From: Micrasema longulum
Lineage: Eukaryota > Arthropoda > Insecta > Trichoptera > Brachycentridae
DNA: 64,000 bases
NCBI GenBank assembly: GCA_022494885.1
Contig: JAGVSM010001212.1
Location: 144,749 to 208,748 of the forward strand
Direction: 5' to 3'
The position numbers and the translations under genes are program-made. Positions 31,301-33,866 of the stretch are shown one piece after another; the stretch's first letter is position 1, and every line of letters starts with the position of its first letter. The notes beneath the pieces were generated by a model. It was not told the origin of the DNA, ran no database searches, and saw only the letters and a list, made by a program, of their open reading frames with translations.

Positions 31301-32686
31301 ACAAACAGACCCATGACCCTAGACACCCCCTTTACGACCATCGAATGGCTCCTCCGAGACTGAGATCGAGAAGGAGTTTCCTCAAAGTCACAACTGACTC
31401 AGAGACCTCTGCAGAAAAACGCAGAAAGTATCTGTGGAGAGGAACTTGGCGAAAGGCTCTGGATAATGCCATCTGAAAGCACAAACACCGTCCACAATTC
31501 GGACTTCCCTACTTGGAAAATTCTCAATAGACTTAGGATAGGGGGTGTCTAGGTGCAAATACAACCAACGGAGGTGGAGTTTTCTGGAGGCAGATGACAT
31601 GAACTGCGATTGCGGAGAGGTGCAGGATGATCCTCACCTGCTGCGGTGCCCACAAATCCATTTAACTTGTGATGATAATGATTTGACGATGGCCACTGAC
31701 AAGGCGATATCTGTCGCTACACACTGAAGTGGCAAGGTCTAAAGGCCGGAACCGATAAGCAAGTAAGACGCTTAATCAAAAATAACTATCAACGTGCTAA
31801 TAAGCGACGTGATAACAATTTCTTACCACGGTTGTTCATCGTATTCGCGATCACAAAGGAACATCCGTGAACACCTAATATTAAATGTCAAAATATTTAC
31901 GTTTCGCGACGTATAATCCTACTGCGCAATCACGTACATATTTGAATTTCACCAAAAAAATATTCCAAAACTACTATTTTTATTTTTTCATTTATTATTT
32001 ATCATGCTTTTTATTGCATATAGCCGGCGGCTGGTAAGCAGTTGCCATAGTAATTGTAATTAAATATTCACATTTTTGTAATTATCTACTTACTAAAAAG
32101 TGAATAGTAAGGAGCATCTGCTCCTAACAATGGTTTTCATTTCCCTATGCCCAAAATTCTTCAGTCTGCCAACAAACATACCAGTCTTGATTCCTTTCAT
32201 AACAAGTTGTCTTCTTTCATACGATCGCTGAATCAAATTCTATTATAAACACCTCTCCCTCGCTTCCACTCCCACCAAGTTTTCTATATACCATTGTGTC
32301 TTTTTACTTTCCTTTATAATAATTTTATATGTATAAAAATGTCCTTAAAAATTCCCATTAGGCGTATATAAAAATAAATAGATTATTAATAAACTATTTT
32401 TTAGAATCTGCAACATTACCACTTGTGTCTATTTGGTTGAAAACAAATTGACACAAGTGGTTATGTAACCTACAAAAAAAACACATTTTTGTTTAAAACA
32501 GTTAACCCAATATTTTACAATGTATTAATTATTTTCAAATGTATGTTTTTCGTTGAATAAATTCTGTTATAATTTTAAAGATACATACCTAAATATATGA
32601 GAATAATCATTTCTCCTCGTTTCAGTTATTTTCAGGCTCAAGTTTTCAGAATTGACTCTTCTGAGGTCAAAATCTCTCCCGACCAT
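4131..32686 (-). CDS. Slc45: SLC45-family proton-coupled sugar transporter, 8 coding exons
   Basis: This is the only host gene I can support. Joining 32686-32589, 30986-30466, 17386-17285, 13515-13370, 11533-11240, 8976-8846, 6003-5811 and 4352-4131 gives 1707 nt, or 568 residues plus TAA. Every junction is GT..AG with matching phase (2,1,1,0,0,2,0). Seen in the protein: twelve hydrophobic segments; the MFS loop 2-3 motif SDRCKSKLGRRRP (97-109); GIEFAYA (49-55); DFDADVCQSPIRTYLLEV (186-203), typical of the SLC45/sucrose-transporter group; a glycosylation-prone loop (NVS, NMT, NKS at 143-165); and a long central cytoplasmic loop. Known of the family: SLC45 members are H+-coupled sugar symporters of plasma or organelle membranes. 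Length matches the usual 500-650 residues. The start ATG has A at -3 and G at +4. An upstream exon joining 11 nt before it cannot be excluded. Which SLC45 paralogue this is remains unresolved. Confidence 0.95.
4585..4800 (+). repeat. ATCATCAT-ended interspersed repeat, copy 1 (SLC45 intron 7)
   Basis: CATCATCATTATTCCCTTTC..., then TGATGCATAGGACACTGGAT... and AAGATGATCAGTCTTACGC recur at 37876-38045, inverted at 8680-8815, and partly at 18000-18045. It is probably the 3' tail of a LINE-type element. The later part (CCATGTCCGCTCCCTAG, GTGTCCAC) also resembles 29010-29160. Confidence 0.6.
5055..5165. repeat. Short interspersed repeat, paired with 33345-33445
   Basis: TAGTCCAGAAACCG, CATCAAAC, ACTAAACTACTC and CCATTAGTTTCTTTG occur in the same order and spacing at both places. 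Identity unknown. Confidence 0.55.
5170..5780. other. Intron 7 segment, GC-richer, unrecognised
   Basis: Base composition is more balanced than in the flanks up to about 5640. On the minus strand CCTTTATAAGG could be a TATA-like site. No coding similarity and no second copy in the window. Confidence 0.35.
5811..6003 (-). CDS. Slc45: SLC45 exon 7 (TM9-TM10)
   Basis: A 193-nt exon with acceptor CTTAATCAG and donor GTAAGC, phase 2 in and phase 0 out. It encodes residues 431-495: TM9 (AKTVFIGGLLFFSSGMTT), a short basic loop (VRTKM), TM10 (AVLLLSITSGVAYSTLST), then PYLILAQYHTKGT. The final YH and short polar linker lead into the TM10-TM11 loop. Confidence 0.95.
6066..6740 (+). mobile_element. Penelope-like element 3' fragment with GIY-YIG endonuclease remnant
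   Basis: The plus strand reads LKPAFYTTNNIESILKNTK, SGIYKLMCHDCKSFYIGKT and SHTFKTRVKKHM (6170-6310). After frameshifts it reads HSFNFEDGIEILRTNKK, NALDYFEILEIRKAVNKN and FPLPKSTYKPPLFYNP. GIYxLxCxxCxxxYIGxT...R...H is the GIY-YIG nuclease with Cys knuckle found at the C-terminus of Penelope-like retroelements. The stop after NNNFS and frameshifts mark it as dead. The fragment is bounded by about 40-bp inverted repeats (6066-6106 and 6700-6740), and a hammerhead-like core follows the coding part (6635-6661). It sits in SLC45 intron 6, just 62 bp from exon 7. Confidence 0.85.
6741..6990. other. Intron 6 spacer, nothing recognised
   Basis: AT-rich. A short open frame at 6747-6950 shows no similarity I recognise and looks fortuitous. 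Confidence 0.4.
6990..7600 (-). mobile_element. Jockey/CR1-like LINE, RT C-terminal region and 3' tail
   Basis: The minus strand reads YCSSILFLSNKENIDKLTVL, QNKAFRIILKKNRYTRVKLM, VNEMKLLTYKQRIFYN, TMIFVHKIINSN. This is the familiar post-RT block (Y.SS..., LQNKA.R.I, ...LL....R). It ends in a hairpin (GAGCACACATAAC...ATGTGTGCCC), then AAATAAATAAAA. Truncated at its 5' end. Confidence 0.8.
7790..8092 (+). mobile_element. Jockey/CR1-like LINE C-terminal fragment (split by MITE)
   Basis: An open frame reads LQKRRTDIDSIFMIGILNS, IIDVPSLLGKAKFDIPTRRL and NNEVLFIDQHITNYGLNS (the TNYG block typical of LINE tails). A near-identical copy is at 59925-60240. The 3' UTR resumes at 8541 after an inserted fold-back MITE. 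Confidence 0.8.
8093..8529 (+). mobile_element. Fold-back MITE family, copy in LINE (11-bp target duplication)
   Basis: The inner arms are inverted (GAAGTCTAGGCATCTACAGG at 8142, its complement near 8390-8410, together with the AAGTGGCCACTTTACACA block). The 3' side carries an extra 70-bp tail ending CAAACTCAAAATATTG. ACTAAATAAAT is duplicated at 8082-8092 and 8530-8540. The uninterrupted LINE copy near 60080 has the single site, so the ends are exact. Confidence 0.85.
8541..8675 (+). mobile_element. LINE 3' UTR continued after MITE
   Basis: AGTCCAGATTTTGTCTCGAT, TGTCCCTTATGTTTGTCAAT and the terminal AATAAATAAATAG match 60090-60240. It is the remainder of the LINE at 7790-8092. Confidence 0.8.
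8680..8815 (-). repeat. ATCATCAT-ended interspersed repeat, copy 2 (inverted)
   Basis: GCGTAAGACTGATCATTTTA..., TACCAATGCAGTACCCTATG and the end ATGATGATGATG are the reverse complement of 37876-38045. Confidence 0.65.
8846..8976 (-). CDS. Slc45: SLC45 exon 6 (TM8)
   Basis: A 131-nt exon with acceptor TATTTTAG and donor AG|GTAATC, phase 0 in and phase 2 out. It encodes residues 388-431: AALGTPELDMYNQGVRFG, then a hydrophobic TM8 rich in C and A, ending IDWLIKSYR. GVRFG before TM8 corresponds to the family's GVRMG/GCWG region. Confidence 0.95.
9106..10175. repeat. Possible element with CG-rich inverted arms
   Basis: CATGCTCCTCG..., CTCGCGCAATTAAGCGCAC and TTGTCATTT (9118-9216) meet imperfect complements at 10012-10160 (AAATGACGAGTGCG, CGAGGAGCATG). 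Between them the DNA is AT-rich, with a duplicated unit near 9610 and 9710 (CGTCTTGCAGCT[A/G]CAGAGCGCATGGAC). No coding region seen. Boundaries are uncertain. Confidence 0.4.
10299..10740 (-). mobile_element. Non-autonomous Helitron, 5'-truncated
   Basis: The minus-strand 3' end is GGACATCTGTCGGGTCAG CTAG followed by T, the Helitron terminus (CTRR preceded by a short GACA..TGTC hairpin). The body (AGTAGGTACCTACTTGTTTA, GGAATTCAACCATAA in complement) matches 48851-49590 and 52179-52872. Confidence 0.75.
10790..11100. repeat. Penelope-like repeat pieces
   Basis: 10790-10880 (ACCACTTACCGACTTTTTAT..TTTCGAGACG) is the complement of the repeat at 41930-41975. 10940-11100 (ATATAGCCCACTTTT, CTGCAACATATTGCCGAATA, GTGCATGTTCGGACATGGTG) repeats 14720-15020 and, inverted, 13800-13920. 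It is linked to hammerhead-like cores elsewhere. Confidence 0.5.
11100..11239. other. Intron 5 end next to exon 5
   Basis: Nothing recognised between the repeat and the exon 5 donor. Confidence 0.4.
11240..11533 (-). CDS. Slc45: SLC45 exon 5 (central loop and TM7)
   Basis: A 294-nt exon, phase 0 at both ends, with acceptor TTTTGCAG and donor GTAAAAAT. It encodes residues 290-387. The first 60 residues are a polar cytoplasmic loop (KVEPLLKAAAVQYDND, then MPSSMRVL). TM7 follows (FLTNLLTWMSHLSYSLYF), then TDFVGECVYGGDPA, a conserved block after TM7 in SLC45 proteins. Confidence 0.95.
11570..12060. other. Intron 4: unrecognised plus TE tail
   Basis: 11570-11990 shows no coding signal (one GC-rich patch, GAGGGCGCCCCC at 11594). 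12000-12055 (TAACTTATACAGCGCCATTT, CTCAAGGGCGCTTTA) is a TE tail also found near 9545-9590 and 32925-32980. Confidence 0.45.
12061..12310. repeat. Inverted-repeat element (hairpin MITE candidate)
   Basis: CAAATGGTTGCTTACGTCTG (about 12182) and its complement in CAGAAGTAAGCAACCATTTG (about 12268) enclose a C/G-rich loop. The left part begins TACAGGGTGTTCTTTAAA. Arms are about 40-50 bp with small mismatches. Confidence 0.6.
12376..13290 (+). repeat. Tandem array, 3 copies of a 319-bp composite unit
   Basis: The anchor TTGCTTTGTTTCTTTGTTG starts at 12376, 12695 and 13014: two steps of exactly 319 bp. Each unit joins a LINE 3' tail (ending AATAAAATAAAATAAA) to a half fold-back MITE (CACTTAAACCAGGCAACGAC, CTTGTAGATGCCTAGACTTA). 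The last copy runs into the MITE's normal GTTGTAATATGTTAG end. It lies 80 bp from exon 4. Confidence 0.9.
13370..13515 (-). CDS. Slc45: SLC45 exon 4 (TM6)
   Basis: A 146-nt exon with acceptor ATTCTAG and donor G|GTAAGT, phase 1 in and phase 0 out. It encodes residues 242-289. TWLGGNIKTVFKLIIIIF starts TM6, then SFREIPLADIKSSEDDTEVKL begins the central cytoplasmic loop. The frame is open only with the predicted phase, which supports the junctions on both sides. Confidence 0.95.
13560..14060. other. Intron 3 spacer with a Penelope-like repeat piece
   Basis: 13800-13920 is an inverted copy of the repeat at 14820-15010 (ACCACCATGTCCAAACATGC). The rest shows nothing recognised. Confidence 0.45.
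14075..14660 (-). mobile_element. Fold-back MITE family, long copy
   Basis: An outer tail (GTCCAAATGCTTGCAGACTG) leads into long inverted arms: GGAAGTCTGGGCATTTACAG near 14178 and the complement near 14580. They include the GTGGCCACTTTACACA block and CCATCTGTTGACTTTTGTGA/complement. Together with the copies at 24151 and 48100 it forms a subfamily (GCTTGCAGACTGGCTGGATT). Confidence 0.8.
14720..15170 (+). repeat. Penelope-like 3' repeat with hammerhead-like core
   Basis: CTAACCCCACCCCCACACAT, CTGCAACATATCACTAAATA and GTGCATGTTCAGACATCC recur at 10940-11100. CTGACGA (15127), a 6-bp stem (GAGGCG/CGTCTC) and GAAACGTC (15151) follow near the 3' end. No coding frame remains. Confidence 0.55.
15185..15340 (+). 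pseudogene. Mariner transposase fragment
   Basis: The frames read TGDLYRLLTK, then (frameshift) ALSRVLGEKRPEFEERLDK and VILEHDNARPHAA. HDNARPH is the catalytic D box of mariner D,D34D transposases. It differs from the 902-1774 element, so a second mariner lineage is present. It is fused directly to the LINE fragment that follows. Confidence 0.85.
15365..16110 (+). mobile_element. Jockey/CR1-like LINE C-terminus and CAC-rich 3' UTR
   Basis: An open frame of 121 codons at 15392-15757 reads NWRSRFTDLNYKTSCHKHN, LSLEDRRLVLDMEILHDILN, LNVPGYRTRHTNLSLF and VRTNYAQNSPLIRL. The same family is at 39440-40560 (LNWRCRYTDLNYMSSC..., NVPGYRTRHTSSSL). The 3' UTR has a CACTCACAC-rich stretch and ends with A-rich repeats. 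5' truncated. Confidence 0.85.
16139..16391. mobile_element. Near-perfect palindromic fold-back element, about 250 bp
   Basis: The left arm starts GTAAAGCTAGGGTTTCTTAG. The right arm is its complement, ending CCCTAACTTTACC. Both contain GGACAGCGGTGCCCGTATTT and TAACGGCCGTAGTGAACGGT or complements. Arms are about 115 bp with a few mismatches and a small loop (TTAAATGGTGTTGATAAC). A diverged single arm is at 51905-52010. Confidence 0.9.
16392..16623. other. Intron 3 spacer
   Basis: No coding signal or repeat seen. Confidence 0.4.
16628..17197 (+). mobile_element. TTAA-flanked (piggyBac-type) non-autonomous element, uninterrupted copy
   Basis: 570 bp from ACTCTTGTGTGGCTGTGATG to TCTTTTAAGAG between TTAA (16624-16627) and TTAA (17198-17201). 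Subterminal GATGTCACACTAGT and ACTAGTGGTAACGATGTTAC are partly inverted. The same element, carrying a LINE, is at 41983-43064. It ends 87 bp from the exon 3 donor. Confidence 0.75.
17285..17386 (-). CDS. Slc45: SLC45 exon 3 (TM5)
   Basis: A 102-nt exon, entering in phase 1 and leaving in phase 1, with acceptor TTTTTACAG and donor GTAAGTT. It encodes residues 207-241, starting EDHAKGLSIFTVMTGVGG and ending in GGVDWNALVIG. The segment after the DFDADVCQSP motif is strongly conserved in the SLC45 family. The 15 nt at the acceptor are repeated exactly inside a SINE 103 bp upstream in the transcript sense. The donor lies about 85 bp from a TTAA-type element. Confidence 0.95.
17436..17575 (-). mobile_element. 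tRNA-derived SINE, copy 1
   Basis: On the minus strand the head reads GGGTTGTGGTCCCGTGGTAG, then a B-box GGTTCAAATCCC, then a body (ATTTCCATTTTTACAG, AAGCTATTTACGACTTTTCG) aligned with copies at 21589, 26507 and 60537. It lies about 50 bp upstream of the exon 3 acceptor in the same sense. Confidence 0.8.
17590..17850 (-). repeat. Interspersed repeat ending in (GAA)n
   Basis: GTTGGCGATCACTACAGCGA AAG on the minus strand recurs at 54600-54625. GAAGAAGAAGAAGAA at the left of the minus-strand unit resembles an RTE-like tail. The 17640-17700 part (CAGCAACCTCATAATTTCTG in complement) has no second copy I can see. Confidence 0.5.
17851..18600. other. Intron 2 start, mostly unrecognised
   Basis: Only 18000-18045 (CATCATCATCCTTTCCGCCT, TGCATAGGGCACGCC) matches the ATCATCAT-ended repeat family. 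The rest is AT-rich without coding signal. Confidence 0.4.
18640..19540 (-). mobile_element. Jockey/CR1-like LINE C-terminal region and tail
   Basis: The minus strand reads LNSVFVAQKSIIKIILTVPI, QTSNEEIFHKSQLMTPKQL, then DITPHNTSHTNNIVTRSS, SIKIYNLLPLSIKAISNEKM and FKKAIKKLIVELGKNK. The IYNLLPxSIK...FK..IKK block is the end of many LINE ORF2 proteins. Frameshifts are present. The 3' tail holds CCTCGGCGCGGGAAACCCCA. A relative is at 22737-23145. Confidence 0.75.
19795..19920 (-). mobile_element. LINE 3' tail
   Basis: The minus-strand tail ends with the hairpin TGCCCATTGGGCGTATATA, then AAATAAATAAATAAGG. The region with CTCTCTTCCCGCTTCCACTC in complement is repeated in the other orientation at 32200-32385. 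Confidence 0.6.
19925..20115 (+). mobile_element. Fold-back MITE family, 3' half copy
   Basis: GTGTGTAAAGTGGCCACTTA, GCCCTGTAGATGCCTAGACT, CTCTGTTGTAATATATTAAT, then the tail CAGCTCCCCAGGGAGTTGAA to CTCAAAATATTGTT. The left half is missing. Confidence 0.8.
20116..20930. other. Intron 2, unrecognised
   Basis: AT-rich, with a CG-rich spot (CCCGCGCGGCGCGGCG at 20669). The stretch at 20150-20200 (CCGACCTGTTTCAAAGCAAA..CTTCTTCGTCAAGG) resembles a degraded Penelope-like 3' motif. No genes. Confidence 0.4.
20930..21375 (-). mobile_element. LINE 3' part (same family as 42356-42841)
   Basis: Reverse complement of the nested LINE at 42356-42841: GAATTACATTCCCAGAAGTT, CAACTCAATTCGGGACACAA, AATATATACGCC, then AGATGATGCTGCTATAGTGA and GAGAACATATCCATCTC. 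It is also the source of the LINE part of the 319-bp tandem unit. Only 3' sequence, with no clear ORF. Confidence 0.75.
21589..21745 (+). mobile_element. tRNA-derived SINE, copy 2
   Basis: The head GGGTTGTGGTCCCATGGCTA, degraded B box (GATCCAATCC), TAGTCTACCCC, and body (ACCATTTTCTAATATTGAGT, TATTTACAACGC) align with the other copies. Confidence 0.8.
21746..22265. other. Intron 2 spacer
   Basis: AT-rich, no gene. TTATTTTATTTATTTATAATACAAACAG near 21925 looks like a LINE tail remnant. Confidence 0.35.
22270..22736 (+). mobile_element. Jockey/CR1-like LINE C-terminal region (split by another LINE)
   Basis: The plus strand reads LDYADVSMTDLSCEQLDKLE, RYIFGLRIYDHISDYRRQL, KWLKIRQRTDYHSLSLLF, NVLHGPNAPLYLRGKFQ, LPLRSNSQGTLLIPIHNSFF and SVHAARLWNHLPSTDKI. 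The classic post-RT region is intact apart from frameshifts. It resumes at 23146 (TTACTACATTATCTCTGTTT). Confidence 0.85.
22737..23145 (-). mobile_element. LINE C-terminus and tail inserted in LINE
   Basis: The minus strand reads YYSVKVYNLLPLSIRTISKF, PQYKIAVKKWIVDVGCARI, then a stop, a 3' UTR and the end CACGGGACACCCCAGTGAGG, then A-rich. The family is the same as 18640-19540. Comparison with 47930-48060 shows that it interrupts the flanking LINE. Confidence 0.8.
23146..23330 (+). mobile_element. LINE continuation after nested LINE
   Basis: CTACATTATCTCTGTTTGAA, TCACGTCTGAAGAAAAATCT and CCATTGATAGTTTTGATTTA match the complement of 47810-47930. Confidence 0.75.
23345..23490 (-). mobile_element. 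LINE 3' tail
   Basis: The minus strand ends GGGCTTATTGCCAAATGGCA ATTACC..AATAAAATAAAA: the hairpin plus A/T-rich tail shared by LINE ends in this window. Confidence 0.55.
23491..23805. other. Intron 2 spacer
   Basis: GC-richer at 23600-23740 (CGCCGAACGAGTGCGTCATC). Nothing recognised. Confidence 0.35.
23810..23945. repeat. Inverted repeat with hammerhead-like cores
   Basis: ACCGTATGTGTTGGATTTGT TCC...CATCTTCAGG and its near-complement GAAGATGGCTCCTGCAATGG...CACACGATATC face each other. On the minus strand: CCTGAAGATGGCT, a stem with AGCT, then GAAACGTC. Confidence 0.7.
24151..24375 (+). mobile_element. Fold-back MITE family, compact copy
   Basis: A tight palindrome (GGAAGTCTAGGCATTTACAG at 24193, complement at 24250-24275) plus the tail AACTCCCTAGGGAGGAAATC to AATCAAACATTGA. 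ATTAATTTA / ATTAACTTA at the ends may be a diverged target duplication. Confidence 0.85.
24435..24625 (-). mobile_element. Fold-back MITE family, half copy
   Basis: The outer tail (GTGTCCAAATGCTTGCAGAC, TCCTCCCTAGGGAGTTATTC) is followed by one arm (ATGGATGTCTAGGCGTTTAC, AAGTGGCCACTTTA). The second arm is missing. Confidence 0.8.
24626..25300. other. Intron 2, AT-rich
   Basis: The open frame continuing to 24779 is fused to MITE sequence and shows no similarity I recognise. No gene. Confidence 0.45.
25304..25475. repeat. Long inverted repeat with GAAACCGGTC core
   Basis: Arms of about 70 bp (AAAACACGAGTGATACTTTA, CCACAAATTTGGAATATTCA and complements) enclose TCTCGAAGATGTCGCGAAAG CGATGAAACC. 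Related partial units are at 26701-26760 and 48665-48845. The core keeps the stem and GAAAC but not CUGANGA. Confidence 0.75.
25476..25890. other. Intron 2, contains GC-rich hairpins
   Basis: AGGCCCTTCGGGCCT (25797) and CCCTCCGGGCC form small palindromes. No coding signal. Confidence 0.4.
25895..26480 (-). mobile_element. Jockey/CR1-like LINE C-terminal fragment
   Basis: A 114-codon minus frame (26473-26129) reads ILAGLIFLHKLTSNCIDAHD, ILAQFKHNLPHRNLRTNAVF, MGNYKTNIGLFSPLPRI. This is the LINE tail block (FLHK.I....D...L......PHRN.R). The 3' hairpin GATTGCCCAAAGAGCATAAA AT and ATAAATAAAGG follow at 25925-25890. Confidence 0.75.
26507..26660 (+). mobile_element. tRNA-derived SINE, copy 3
   Basis: TGTCCTGTGGCAAGTGTCTC, B box GGTTCGAATCC, CACTCTACCCCAACTTGATT, body TTATAGTGAGTTATTTACAA CTC. 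Closest to the copy at 60537. Confidence 0.85.
26701..27208. other. Intron 2: repeat fragment and AT-rich spacer
   Basis: 26701-26760 repeats the GTCTCGAAGATGTCACGAAA GCGATGAAACCGGTC unit of 25374. The rest is unrecognised. Confidence 0.45.
27223..27462 (+). mobile_element. Fold-back MITE family, 240-bp copy with exact 13-bp target duplication
   Basis: AGTAAAAATATTT flanks both ends (27210-27222 and 27463-27475). The 5' end is AACAACTTACAACAGGGATG. The arms form a palindrome (ATGGAAGTCTAAGCCTTTAC / complement). The 3' tail runs GACTCCCAAGGGGGTAAAAT to ACAAACTCAAATATTGT. Confidence 0.9.
27476..28177. other. Intron 2, unrecognised
   Basis: AT-rich. CCGCGGGCCCCGCG at 27693 is a small GC palindrome. 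No gene. Confidence 0.4.
28178..28746 (+). mobile_element. Harbinger-type deletion derivative, copy 1
   Basis: About 570 bp with imperfect ends TAGCTCAATCACAAATAACC and ...TAGTTATTTGTGACTGATCTA. The inner part still carries the first codons of a Harbinger transposase (FLDIWLADRRLNAINS near 28465-28510), as at 62749. It is inserted in LINE sequence (the LINE reads on both sides, ending WRCPHASFWSE and stop on the minus strand at about 28170-28130). Confidence 0.75.
28750..29612 (-). mobile_element. LINE C-terminal region (LLYGCESW type)
   Basis: The minus strand reads ARSMKAVWRSK, GGIKLILLYGCESWHLTRA, KILSSENKYLRRILGVRWF, GSNEVIRERTQ. Further on: RRPGRPLLTVCRQLMSEL and TWIGHVLRTPWKTLNPN, AGLTWEEARVLEGDRV. 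These are the post-RT blocks LLYG.E.W, N..LRRILG..W, IGHVLR, RGRP and LTW...A of R1/RTE-like insect LINEs, with two overlapping tails. Multiple stops. The 5' side abuts a hAT remnant. Confidence 0.75.
29216..29320. repeat. Small fold-back element
   Basis: CAGGGCTGGTATTCTGAACG faces CGTTTGGAATACCAGGACGC around repeated CGCGCTATAATGCG-like units. About 100 bp, inserted in the LINE. Confidence 0.6.
29616..30346 (+). pseudogene. hAT transposase remnant (ZMYM1-like), C-terminal dimerisation region
   Basis: The plus strand reads FFHSFLDTTFILLNEKFEKL, SKSWSFLFNIKKTPEKTL, CNELVSLKSFLPDQNVFNP, then VASWERSFSKL, LIKTYL, SRLTNLVSLSIENEIAEN and RKARKMKFY. The ERSFSKLxLIKTYLRS...RL..L..LSIE order is the hAT C-terminal dimerisation domain of ZMYM1-like elements. 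Stops and small frameshifts show decay. The right end TAAAACCAGCCCTG (30346) looks like a hAT TIR (CAGGGCTGGTTTTA in complement). The left end is unclear. Confidence 0.8.
30466..30986 (-). CDS. Slc45: SLC45 exon 2 (TM1-TM4)
   Basis: A 521-nt exon with acceptor ..TTTCTAG and donor G|GTAAGT. It encodes residues 33-207: TM1 with GIEFAYA; TM2 (MTLVWALSPLLGLVLAP); the SDRCKSKLGRRRP loop; TM3 (LIFFLCLGIFIGLILVP); an extracellular loop with three N-glycosylation sequons; TM4 (IAVILTIFGTVLMDF); and the family segment DFDADVCQSPIRTYLLEV. It is the most diagnostic exon of the gene. It is flanked at a distance by inverted copies of a Harbinger-type element (28178-28746 and 31769-32070). Confidence 0.97.
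31090..31745 (+). mobile_element. R1/jockey-like LINE C-terminal region with Cys/His motif
   Basis: The plus strand reads NDMAQLVSGCLKPTPVHKLY, PIIGIAPLNIRKNVAVDTDR, DPRHPLYDHRMAPPRLRSR, then ADDMNCDCGEVQDDPHLLRC. GCLxPTP...L...GI.P...R and the terminal CxCG...H.L..C are conserved after the RT of R1/jockey-type insect LINEs. Two frameshifts separate the blocks. Inside SLC45 intron 1. Confidence 0.85.
31769..32070 (-). mobile_element. Harbinger-type deletion derivative, copy 2 (inverted relative to copy 1)
   Basis: ACGCTTAATCAAAAATAACT, CGTGCTAATAAGCGACGTGA, CACCTAATATTAAATGTCAA and TACTGCGCAATCACGTACAT are the complement of 28560-28746. It extends to the degraded ...CAGCCGCCGGC transposase start. 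The other terminus is lost. With copy 1 it flanks SLC45 exon 2. Confidence 0.75.
32180..32390 (+). mobile_element. LINE 3' tail
   Basis: Complement of 19795-19920: GATCGCTGAATCAAATTCTA, CTCTCCCTCGCTTCCACTCC, ending CCCATTAGGCGTATATAAAA ATAAATAG. Confidence 0.6.
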
Positions 32687-32697
32687 TCTGATGGTTT
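32589..32697 (-). CDS. Slc45: SLC45 exon 1 (first coding exon)
   Basis: Read on the minus strand, an acceptor-like ATTTCAG ends at 32698 and the ATG is at 32686-32684. The exon encodes 32 residues (beginning MVGRDFDLRRVNSENLSL), then AG plus the donor GTATGT. This is the cytoplasmic N-terminus. It is polar, with no membrane segment and no signal peptide, as expected for an SLC45 protein. If the acceptor-like site is not used, an in-frame TAA lies 30 nt upstream of the ATG, which supports this start. If it is used, a 5' exon lies beyond 32.7 kb. Phase 2 at the 3' end fits exon 2 exactly. Confidence 0.8.
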
Positions 32698-32867
32698 CTG
32701 AAATCAATGTAAATTAAACAATTTATTGTTATGACATACAGAGTAACATTAAACATTTTAATAATGACGGCTTCAAAAAAACCTTTATTTTTACTTAAAA
32801 AGTCCCACTGAAACTAATTGTATATTTTTTTGTAACTTGTTCGTAGATATAACGGGGATCCGAACAT

Positions 32868-33265
32868 TTTAGAAAAGATGTGGAAGTCTAGGCATTTACA
32901 GATTTCATTTTTATTATTATTATTATGTATAACTTATTTAGCGCGATTTTCGTAATATAATACCTCAAGGGCGCTTTACGTAATGATTCTATAAATAAAT
33001 TAATTTAATTGAAGCTTTTAAATTTGTAATTTAATTACAACATATTATTTTATTATCACATGTTACGGATTAATTAAAATGATTTAAAAAACAAGTGGGT
33101 TTTAAGCTTTTTCCGAAACATCATTTCACTCTCACAGCCTAGCACCTCTGCTGGGAGAGCATTTCATGCCGTATGAACCTGAAGTGGCTACTTTAACCAC
33201 TGTCCATCTTTGTTGTAATATACAGTCAAATTCAATACTTGTCCAAATAAATTTAGACAATATTT
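32868..33265. mobile_element. Fragments: fold-back MITE ends around a TE tail
   Basis: 32868-32905 (TTAGAAAAGATGTGGAAGTCTAGGCATTTACAG) is one MITE arm start; 33190-33265 is a degraded arm end (TGTTGTAATATACAG..CTTGTCCAAATAA). Between them is the CTTATTTAGCGCGATTTTCG / CTCAAGGGCGCTTTACG tail with GCTGGGAGAGCATTTCATGC. Nested insertion is likely. Confidence 0.5.
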
Positions 33266-33269
33266 TTTT

Positions 33270-33860
33270 ATTTATTTTATTTTATTTGGGATTTTTGCAG
33301 CGATTAAATAAAAAATAAAAATGAATTAAGCATAGAGTTATATCAGTCCAGAAACCGAATACACGCATCAAACTGAATCCGACTAAACTACTCGCAAATT
33401 AAAAGCTTTTACGTTTTGGCCATTAGTTACTTTGCAGACCCTTACCGCTACCAATAAGGGCAGGTATGAAGGTCATAAAAACGTTAATAAGATGTTGTTA
33501 TAAATTGAATATTACAACCAAAATTATCCTCTTTTAAAAAAAAAAAAATACAATTCAATAAAAAAAGGTTTTAACTAAAATATTTCAATAAATATATATT
33601 TTTTCAAGTATTACCCAGGGCATAATTTTATATGAAATAAAGTCAAATGTCACAAAAATGTATGTGATTTAAAATGCTTGTATTTTTTTTTCAAAAACAA
33701 GAAGTTAAAATTTTGCTGCAGCCACTTTCATGTCAAATTTATTTCCTTTAAATTATCAAAACAAATTTTAGTTCAATGCTAAGTCTTTATTGAGATCCCA
33801 GATACCTAAGTTAAGTCTAAATTTGAAACGGCGTAATCTGCCTGTTTTTAAAGTAATTAT
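33270..33860. other. Upstream flank of SLC45 with repeat scraps
   Basis: 33270-33330 is a LINE-type tail (TTATTTGGGATTTTTGCAGC, compare 61375). 33345-33445 pairs with 5055-5165. The rest is AT-rich. Confidence 0.45.
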
Positions 33861-33866
33861 ATTTTA

